DNA of 11,372 nt, taken from positions 1-11,372 of the forward strand of contig LSSK01000860.1 of the NCBI GenBank assembly GCA_001969505.1, read 5' to 3'. The position numbers and the translations under genes are program-made. Position 1 is the first letter of the stretch, and each line of letters begins with the position of its first letter. Shown here in pieces: positions 6,458-11,372 of the stretch. This stretch comes from Zancudomyces culisetae (Eukaryota > Kickxellomycota > Harpellomycetes > Harpellales > Legeriomycetaceae). The notes under the pieces are model-generated. The model did no database searches and was not told where the DNA came from. It saw nothing but the letters and a program-made list of their open reading frames with translations.

Positions 6458-7699
6458 ATGAGACCAAGCGTATATACAGCATTATTCTCATTAACATTAG
6501 CTAACCTGTTTTCATCAATAGTTGGGGAATCCACTTCAACTGGCACTGGGGGGGCTAACTGTTCCGACTCTATCAGTCAGATTGAGATCGCTCAAGGATC
6601 CGGTGATAATCCAGTTATTAACTACAGTTGGGATAGCGCTATTGATGTTTCCTGCCCATCTCAGGACTACCTTGTTACATTTGATGTCGACCAAACTTCT
6701 GATATATACTTTGCGATTAGTACACAAAAGACATTGTTTACTGATAACGAGGTGGTTGAAGGAATAATTGGTGTAAACAGCGGCTTATGGTATGTTGGAA
6801 CATCAGTATACGCCTTAGAAGAAGATGTCAATTTAGGTGCAGCAGATACTCAAAAAGTATATGTACAGGTTAACAGTTCAGGAATCGACATTGGATTAGT
6901 AGGGAGCAGCACACCAATTTTGACAATATCGTCAACCGATTACGATATCAACGTAGCATTGAACTCGCCAAATGTATGGTTTGCATTTGGAGCCGAAGAC
7001 GATTCAGCAAAAATTCAAAATATAGAATACAACTGTAATGATTCTAGCTGTAAAAATTCGTCGTCCACCCCATCAGCCAGCTCAACCCCATCAGCCAGCT
7101 CAACCGAATCATCAAGCTCAACTGAATCATCAAGCTCAACCGAGTCTTCATCAACTGAGTCAAGCTCAACCGAGTCCTCAAGCTCAACTAGCTCAACAAC
7201 ATCAACTAGCTCAACCTCATCAACTTGTGATTCCACCATTGTTGGATCCGACATTGTTGTATTATCTACTAGTAAAAACAAAAACTACGACTTTAAGCAC
7301 GCTCTTACAATCCCATGTGACACAAGTGACTTTGAGTTCACTGCCAGCGTCTCTACTACCTCTGATTTCTTTGTTGCTCTTATGGACAACAGCGGATACT
7401 ACAGTTCTAATGGTGTAATAGAAGCTCAATTTGGTTTGTCATCTGGTACTAGTTCTGTCAAGAAGGGTAAATATTCTTTGGTTAAACGAAGTAACATTTT
7501 TACAAGAGCCGACTTACAAGACATCAAAATTGTTAGCAAGGATTCTCAACTCCAAATTTTCATCAATGGCTTCCGTAAAGTTACTTATAAGTTTTCCAAC
7601 TTTAGCATGACTTCTTTGGCTATGGCACCATTTAAAGGCACTGCATCTGTTTTCAGTCCAACATTCTCTTGCCAGAGTATTTCTAATTGTAGCAACTAA
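6458..7699 (+). CDS. Secreted protein with two copies of a four-Cys domain and a Ser/Thr linker (413 aa)
   Basis: The ATG sits in an A-rich context (AGTAAAAATG) and is followed by a signal peptide (MRPSVYTALFSLTLANLFSS, residues 1-23). Domain A covers residues 35-198 with Cys 35, 66, 193 and 198. Domain B covers 257-411 with Cys 257, 287, 405 and 411. Spacings are C-x30-C-x126-C-x4-C and C-x29-C-x117-C-x5-C. Both copies share NY-x5-A-x3-PC- or SC-like openings, TSD-IYFAIS / TSD-FFVALM, and VVEGIIGVNSG / VIEAQFGLSSG, so B and A are an old internal duplication. Alternating short hydrophobic strands suggest a beta-sandwich, perhaps lectin-like or of the farnesoic-acid-O-methyltransferase-like extracellular domain type. 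That is a weak guess. Residues 199-256 are a Ser/Thr/Glu linker likely to be O-glycosylated. N-glycosylation sequons are seen at 34, 55, 139, 194, 200, 381 and 410. There is no transmembrane helix or clear GPI signal at the C-terminus, so it is probably released or wall-bound. It is a single exon with AATAAA 51 nt after the stop. Confidence 0.88.
   Translation: MRPSVYTALFSLTLANLFSSIVGESTSTGTGGANCSDSISQIEIAQGSGDNPVINYSWDSAIDVSCPSQDYLVTFDVDQTSDIYFAISTQKTLFTDNEVVEGIIGVNSGLWYVGTSVYALEEDVNLGAADTQKVYVQVNSSGIDIGLVGSSTPILTISSTDYDINVALNSPNVWFAFGAEDDSAKIQNIEYNCNDSSCKNSSSTPSASSTPSASSTESSSSTESSSSTESSSTESSSTESSSSTSSTTSTSSTSSTCDSTIVGSDIVVLSTSKNKNYDFKHALTIPCDTSDFEFTASVSTTSDFFVALMDNSGYYSSNGVIEAQFGLSSGTSSVKKGKYSLVKRSNIFTRADLQDIKIVSKDSQLQIFINGFRKVTYKFSNFSMTSLAMAPFKGTASVFSPTFSCQSISNCSN
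7070..7215 (+). repeat. 18-bp Ser/Thr linker repeats inside the two-domain gene
   Basis: Two identical 18-bp units, 7070-7087 and 7088-7105, encode PSASST. Two near-identical units follow, 7106-7123 and 7124-7141 (ESSSST), then shortened 15-bp versions to about 7215. All unit lengths are multiples of 3, so linker length can vary without loss of frame. The minus strand and another plus frame are open here only because of the repeat. Confidence 0.85.
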
Positions 7700-7749
7700 G
7701 TTTGTTTAATATCTTTTTTTTGGTTTATAGGTTTTGAAAAGTCCATTAT

Positions 7750-7755
7750 AATAAA
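7750..7755 (+). terminator. Polyadenylation signal AATAAA
   Basis: AATAAA lies 51 nt after the stop codon of the two-domain secreted protein gene, preceded by a T-rich run (TTTTTTTTGGTTT near 7715). This is a plausible fungal 3'-end arrangement. Confidence 0.5.
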
Positions 7756-7759
7756 CCTT

Positions 7760-8371
7760 AGTAGCAAATCAATTAACTTTCTAATGTTCAGCTAATTTGT
7801 TTAGACTATTTTTTAATGGAATACTCTAGAAATAGGAGCGACAAATAATTAGTGGTTATGAGAAATGACGAGATAGAGCATTCAGGGATATATGACAGTA
7901 TCAACACATTCAAGATTTCAAATCCAAATCTCAAAATGATTGAAATACATGAAACTTGAGGGGATGGGTGGTTGGTTCTATCTCTTAAATAAGAGCCACA
8001 AAATTTGATCACTCTACCACAAAGGATATAGAATCCAAAATTTCATGTTTAGTCAAGCTGCAAACAACGAGATTCTTAGGTAGATTCTCTCAAACGAGAT
8101 TATTATCTTGATCAATCTTGAGTATAAAATATCGCTGAACCAACGCCCGATGGGTAAGAAGCTGCTAGAGAGACAGAGGAGAATTGGTTAGGTTGATATT
8201 ATATAGAGTTGTTTTTTTGTAGTTATATTTGATGTTTATTTATTAAACTTTTTTAACAGAAAAAACGCTAGGCCAAGAAAAGAAACAGTTGAGCAATATT
8301 AATTGGATTTCAGTAAATAAATCGAAGTTAGGAGTGACATAGTTTCAGGATTTATAGACTCTTAATTTCTG
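7760..8371. other. Gene-free interval left of the LINE remnant, no gene recognised
   Basis: No intact gene is visible. On the plus strand, one frame from the ATG at 8045 to the stop at 8189 is open except for one TAG at 8081 and gives a non-random-looking basic helix-type peptide (...NQRPMGKKLLERQRRIG). Another plus frame near 7857-7950 is also readable. Neither matches anything I know. For the minus-strand retroelement this side is 3', so it may include its 3' UTR. A T7 run at 8212-8218 would be a poor A-tail. Confidence 0.5.
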
Positions 8372-8887
8372 TTAATATAACACGCTTTCCAAGTGTGGTA
8401 AAATTTGCAGAGTCGTACGTGATAAAAAACAACTATAATACTGTATAAATTCAGAAAGTAAATCATTCCTAATCTCGTCCCATCTGCTGCAATCTAATAA
8501 GTAATGCTCAACTGTTTCTTTTTCTTCTTTCTTACAGAACGGACATTTGCCTTTATAATCTGGATCTATAAAACCCGAATTTGCTAATCTCGTGGCGGTC
8601 CAAAATTGACCTATTCGAATTCGGCCTACGAAAAGAATGTGTTTCATGTACTGTGGAAAGGCCGCTTGTAAGTAGACCCAATTCCTTTGTCGGCCTGCTC
8701 CAACTTCCTTTATCCACTTTATATTACAGGACTTGTTCTTGAACCTGTTGTTTACCTCAAGTGTCTCTTTTGTATTTCTACACTCTCCTGTTGGTATAAT
8801 GTCAAACTTGACTCTGTTGAATCTATTTCTGCATTGAGTGTACCCTGTGACCCTCGTATACTTAGAGTACCTGATGGGGATACTCTT
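8372..8887 (-). pseudogene. LINE-type reverse transcriptase C-terminal remnant (zf-RVT)
   Basis: The minus-strand frame is open for 171 codons between a TGA at 8890-8888 and its natural-looking stop at 8372. It is longer than the part starting at the ATG at 8647: the retroelement-like sequence clearly continues upstream of that Met (NIKWIKEVGAGRQRNWVYLQ, then AAFPQYMKHIL). The diagnostic element is CPFC-x9-H-x4-C (bases 8489-8545), the Cys-Cys-His-Cys knuckle found at the C-terminus of many non-LTR retrotransposon ORF2 proteins, preceded by IGQFWTATRLANSGFI. The endonuclease and reverse transcriptase core domains that should lie to the right (beyond 8890) are absent or unrecognisable. This is therefore a truncated copy, and truncation at the 5' end is usual for LINE insertions. 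Confidence 0.8.
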
Positions 8888-8890
8888 TCA

Positions 8891-9204
8891 TACCATGCCC
8901 TATTTGTTTTTATATAACAGTCCAGCTTTTCAATTTACAAAGTAGAACATGTAAGGACCGAAAAATGAGGGTTGATCAGTTTTTGAAGAACTGTTAGTTT
9001 ACTTTCAATTAACTTCACCTTATTAAAACATCTATTAAGAATAAAGTTACTTTCTCGTTAAGTAAACGCTATAAGTACCAAAAATAATATACTCCTAAAA
9101 TAAAAAGTTCACTATGCGTCCTAAACCAGTGTCGTAGAAAACAAAATTAAAAAATATCACTATTGTCATTATTATGTACTAAAATTTTAATACTATTTCA
9201 TAAA
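8891..9204. other. Short gene-free stretch right of the LINE remnant
   Basis: Where the rest of the retroelement's reverse transcriptase should be, all minus-strand frames are closed (for example TAG and TAA within 60 bases of 8890). No motif of the polymerase core was seen. Confidence 0.5.
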
Positions 9205-9387
9205 TCAATAATGATTCTTCGAGCTTTTAAAAGTTTCTTTAGCTTTGATTATTTTTGCTTTTTCGAAATTAGTAGGTTTTTCCATATATGTGTTTAATAT
9301 TGTATATTTTTGCTTTCCGGAAATAGATCTAAGATAGTTGGTCTCTAAGGTGTTTACATTTGAAATGAGAATTAATACAAAAGACAT
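9205..9387 (-). CDS. Doubtful 60-codon frame with signal-like N-terminus
   Basis: It starts with a true ATG at 9387-9385. The first 13 residues (MSFVLILISNVNT) are hydrophobic and resemble a weak signal peptide. The rest is Lys/Asn/Thr-rich with no Cys and no motif. There is no TATA box at the 110-125 bp distance seen at the other genes, and the composition is what AT-rich DNA gives by chance. I include it only because of its N-terminus. It is most likely not a gene. Confidence 0.15.
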   Translation of the reverse strand: MSFVLILISNVNTLETNYLRSISGKQKYTILNTYMEKPTNFEKAKIIKAKETFKSSKNHY

Positions 9388-10659
9388 TTTGAAACTTATT
9401 TACTCAGATCCATTATCATTCGAAACATCTGTATTACGAAATTCTGATATATTATCTTTATTTTAGTGTATTCTCTGTTAAAAAAATATCAGATTGTTTC
9501 AACTGACAAAATCATTTAACAAGTAGTCTGTCAGTATATCCCATTTTGAAAGAAATCAATATTTCCTCATTTTTAACCAAAAAACCAAATAGTTCTACAA
9601 TAAAATTTCTCTACCATATTGTCTATTAATTATCAATAAATTGTTTGGACAATAGTTTTTTTAAAATTATTATATATACTTTCCTTTTCTTTTTTGGCAA
9701 GATTTTCTCTAATACCCTTTCTTTTGAAATAGAGAAAAAAGATCGGGTTTTTGCTAAGGAGAAATACTCAGTAGCAGTAATACAATTAGTTTAGCTTTTC
9801 AGTGCGGAGAATGACGGTTGATACCTTGTAGTTATCCTATAGTTTATATTTCTCAAAGCCTGATATTTTCGTTATCGGTAAAGGTTCCAACTACTTGTTT
9901 CCAGTCAAAAAAAGACTCACATATATAGTGTCAAATTGTTTCATTCACTGTATTTGTATCTAAAAAAAGTAAAGCATAATACATTGTGGTTTTTAGAACC
10001 AACTTTGTACTAAAAATCTGTCATAAATGATAACTTTACGTCAGATAATAAAATTTTAACAACATCGAATTTTATTTATTAAGCAAAAACAACATGTAAA
10101 ATAGTTCCGATGTTTGAAACAATGTTTTACAACGGTACTTTATGATTCTATATATAATTTTTATATTTAAAGCATTAAAATGTTTACGATGGTCTACGAG
10201 TACAAAATCATATAATAAAGTTAAGAGAATATTTTATCGCTAAAGATTTCATAGCGAAAAGAATATTACTTTATATATACAAGAATAATATTAACTATAT
10301 AAACACATACTATATTTTAATTCAATATAATATAAAACAAATAGCTTTTAATTAATTACTATGTTTTCAGATAATATTACTACTCAATTAACTAGAATTA
10401 ATTAACTATTGTTTCATTTAAAATATGAGTTTTGAATCATTATTGTAATAATACTAATTCAAAGTCTTAGAATGTCATATTTCTGACACCTAAACTTAAA
10501 TAGTGACACCAGTAGTACAAAAATTTAGTTATATACTTAATAAAAATATTTTAGTATTTAGTGAAAGAGATGATTTTATTTAGTTTGTAAATTTAGAACC
10601 GTATATACAGAAAAACATCTGAAGAAATATAATATAAAAAGTACAGAGTAATTCGATTA
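9388..10659. other. Very AT-rich gene desert
   Basis: About 1.3 kb without any supported gene. Visible structure: a hairpin TCGCTA / TAGCGA (10237-10242 and 10252-10257) framed by direct copies of AGAATATT (10226-10233 and 10260-10267); a perfect ATTATT-GT-AATAAT palindrome at 10439-10452; and two TGACACC copies 20 bp apart (10484 and 10504). In DNA this AT-rich most short palindromes are expected by chance. Confidence 0.6.
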
Positions 10660-10670
10660 TACTAAAAGTA

Positions 10671-10690
10671 ATACAACACAACTGTCGTAT
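10671..10690 (-). repeat. 8-4-8 hairpin, copy 1 (TGTCGTAT family)
   Basis: Plus strand ATACAACA-CAAC-TGTCGTAT. One position is an A/C mismatch on the plus strand, but as minus-strand RNA it becomes a U-G pair, so the eight-base stem is complete. A small TACT-AAA-AGTA hairpin abuts it on the left (10660-10670). A 7-bp palindrome CGTATAA-AATA-TTATACG (10686-10703) overlaps its right arm. Confidence 0.7.
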
Positions 10691-10882
10691 AAAATATTAT
10701 ACGTTATAGATTTCTCATCTATTGTAATTTATAGTAATACTTTATTGGTTATTTATTTAATAGTTCTTGTTGGTTTTGTAGTATTTAAATCAATGAAATT
10801 TTTAGTTAAATAAATTTGTCGTCTCTTGAATATAAAAATAGTACATATAAATAATTATAAATAGAACTATTAGCGGCCCGTC

Positions 10883-10943
10883 TCGTGTAGTGTTTGGAAG
10901 CCAATAGCTTTCAAGTAGGACGTAAAACATTTCTACTACACGA
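10883..10943. repeat. 9-bp inverted repeat enclosing smaller hairpins
   Basis: TCGTGTAGT (10883-10891) pairs perfectly with ACTACACGA (10935-10943). Inside is TTGG-AAG-CCAA (10894-10904). The right arm overlaps the left arm of the second 8-4-8 hairpin, so the two structures exclude one another. A GC-rich patch (GCGGCCCG, 10873-10880) directly precedes it, in contrast to the surrounding AT-rich DNA. Confidence 0.6.
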
Positions 10944-10957
10944 CAAAAATGTCGTAT
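10938..10957 (-). repeat. 8-4-8 hairpin, copy 2 (TGTCGTAT family)
   Basis: Plus strand ACACGACA-AAAA-TGTCGTAT. The only mismatch (C with A on the plus strand) becomes G-U in minus-strand RNA, giving a complete stem. The palindrome GTTTTTAAAAC follows at 10958-10968. Confidence 0.75.
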
Positions 10958-10981
10958 GTTTTTAAAACTTTTATTATAATT

Positions 10982-11014
10982 TATATACTTCAGTACGACG
11001 AGGCTGAGTATATA
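10982..11014. repeat. 11-bp hairpin with one bulged base
   Basis: TATATACTTCAG (10982-10993) pairs with CTGAGTATATA (11004-11014). One T bulges out, and the loop is TACGACGAGG. The loop carries ACGA, as does the complement of the TGTCGTAT motif, but no full motif is present. Confidence 0.65.
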
Positions 11015-11104
11015 TTAATTTTGGCTCGGTACTCTTTTATAGTCTTTTAGTATAAATTGTTTTATTTAATAATATATAAACGCTATGATTTTGAGTGAAT
11101 TTCG

Positions 11105-11137
11105 AACAAGATTCCTTAGAATCTTGTTTTGTCGTAT
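11105..11137. repeat. Perfect 10-4-10 hairpin followed by TGTCGTAT
   Basis: AACAAGATTC-CTTA-GAATCTTGTT (11105-11128) is a perfect 10-bp stem with a four-base loop. After one T comes TGTCGTAT (11130-11137). The hairpin differs in sequence from the three 8-4-8 hairpins but holds the same position relative to the octamer. A second palindrome, AATAGT-TTAT-ACTATT (11156-11171), lies 18 bp further right. Confidence 0.75.
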
Positions 11138-11221
11138 TTAAAGGTTTTTTCCTAAAATAGTTTATACTATTATGAAAGCATTTAATATATAAACATAGTA
11201 ATAAAATATAAAATATAGACT

Positions 11222-11290
11222 ACGTTGAACCACTAATTGTAGCAAAAACCACAATGGTGAAAAGGCCACTTTAGGACAATGGTTCAACGT
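11222..11290. repeat. 11-bp inverted repeat that can form a branched (cloverleaf-like) structure
   Basis: ACGTTGAACCA (11222-11232) pairs perfectly with TGGTTCAACGT (11280-11290). It extends after a bulge by TTGT / ACAA (11237-11240 and 11276-11279). The inner 35 bases hold two small hairpins: ACCA-CAA-TGGT (11248-11258) and AAAG-GCCA-CTTT (11261-11272). The three-arm shape resembles a tRNA or a T-shaped DNA terminus, but there is no tRNA T-arm consensus, so I do not call a tRNA. Confidence 0.65.
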
Positions 11291-11305
11291 TGGTCCTTTC
11301 TTAGC

Positions 11306-11348
11306 GTGTGTGTAAGTATTATAAACACACACAACATAAATGTCGTAT
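11306..11348 (-). repeat. 8-4-8 hairpin, copy 3, overlapping a GTGTGTGT/ACACACAC stem
   Basis: Plus strand ACACAACA-TAAA-TGTCGTAT at 11329-11348. Two positions are A/C mismatches on the plus strand and both become G-U or U-G pairs in minus-strand RNA. The left arm overlaps ACACACAC (11325-11332), which pairs with GTGTGTGT (11306-11313) in an alternative 8-bp stem. The right arm overlaps GTATAGT-AA-ACTATAC (11345-11360), a perfect 7-bp palindrome. Confidence 0.7.
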
Positions 11349-11372
11349 AGTAAACTATACTGAAGAGTTGTC

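Larger units (their letters stand above)
10660..11372. other. Hairpin-dense array with four TGTCGTAT motifs
   Basis: Seven inverted repeats with arms of 8-11 bp, and several smaller palindromes, are strung along about 700 bp. The octamer TGTCGTAT occurs at 10683, 10950, 11130 and 11341, and the related TGTCGTCT at 10817. Each of the four exact copies lies directly behind (right of) a hairpin or forms its right arm. No reading frame is open. Candidates are structured non-coding RNA genes on the minus strand, a replication or recombination control region, transposon ends, or inserted organelle-type hairpin elements. The sequence alone does not decide, and the array may continue past the window edge. 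Confidence 0.6.

Noticed and set aside
6522-7418. Additional frames on both strands within the two-domain secreted protein gene (6522-6767, 6536-6727, 7015-7281, 7038-7418)
   Set aside because: They are shadows. The 413-codon frame has the signal peptide, the duplicated Cys pattern and flanking TATA and AATAAA. The frames at 7015-7418 are open because of the linker repeat.
7806-8012. Minus-strand 68-codon hydrophobic frame
   Set aside because: It starts with an ATG, but its Ile/Leu/Ser composition follows from the AT-rich plus strand. There is no signal peptide or TATA box at the usual distance, and no family resemblance.
8687-8917. Plus-strand 76-codon frame
   Set aside because: It lies mostly opposite the in-frame upstream part of the LINE remnant on the minus strand.
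11222-11290. tRNA gene
   Set aside because: The fold is branched but lacks a T-arm GTTCRANNC in the right place, a 7-bp acceptor stem and an identifiable anticodon arm of 5 bp with a 7-base loop.

Overview
The window looks like an AT-rich, gene-poor nuclear region of an early-diverging filamentous fungus. A Harpellales/Kickxellomycotina-type genome (Smittium-like, insect-gut fungi) is my best guess. The grounds are: secreted, low-complexity, Ser/Thr- and Cys-rich proteins with eukaryotic signal peptides; TATA boxes and AATAAA signals; a broken gene resembling the fungal nucleotide-excision-repair protein Rad7/Rhp7; and a decayed non-LTR retrotransposon tail. No rRNA, tRNA, CRISPR or bacterial operon structure was found. 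The assignment to an organism is inference.

Left part (1-3400). Bases 1-694 are a GC-rich 21-bp minisatellite of 32 full units, arranged in a five-unit (105-bp) higher-order pattern. Its real reading is on the minus strand. A gene starts at an ATG at 1001, encodes a signal peptide and about 80 residues of spacer, then runs into heptapeptide repeats (RPCFPPP, RPCFRPP, RPWFRPP) and leaves the window at base 1. A divergent gap of about 1.7 kb separates it from a plus-strand gene (2842-3237) for a 131-aa secreted protein with five Cys and a Lys-Arg processing site.

Middle (3400-6350). This part is mostly relics: a short unassigned minus-strand frame in a higher-GC patch (3777-4001), and a degenerate rhp7-like pseudogene (about 4170-5105) with three in-frame stops, a probable frameshift, a 12-bp tandem duplication and missing segments.

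Right part (6350-11372). An intact plus-strand gene (6458-7699) encodes a 413-aa secreted protein. It is two copies of the same four-Cys domain joined by a Ser/Thr linker. Next comes the 3' remnant of a LINE-type retroelement on the minus strand (8372-8887), then more than 1 kb of very AT-rich DNA without genes. The last 700 bases are unusual: a chain of inverted repeats in which the octamer TGTCGTAT recurs four times, each time directly behind a hairpin. Three of these hairpins share an 8-4-8 design whose variable positions stay paired only if the minus strand is read as RNA.

The three secreted-protein genes each have a TATA box 111-123 bp upstream of the ATG, so they are probably independent transcription units with similar promoter geometry. 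They do not form an operon, and nothing in the sequence ties them to one pathway beyond secretion.
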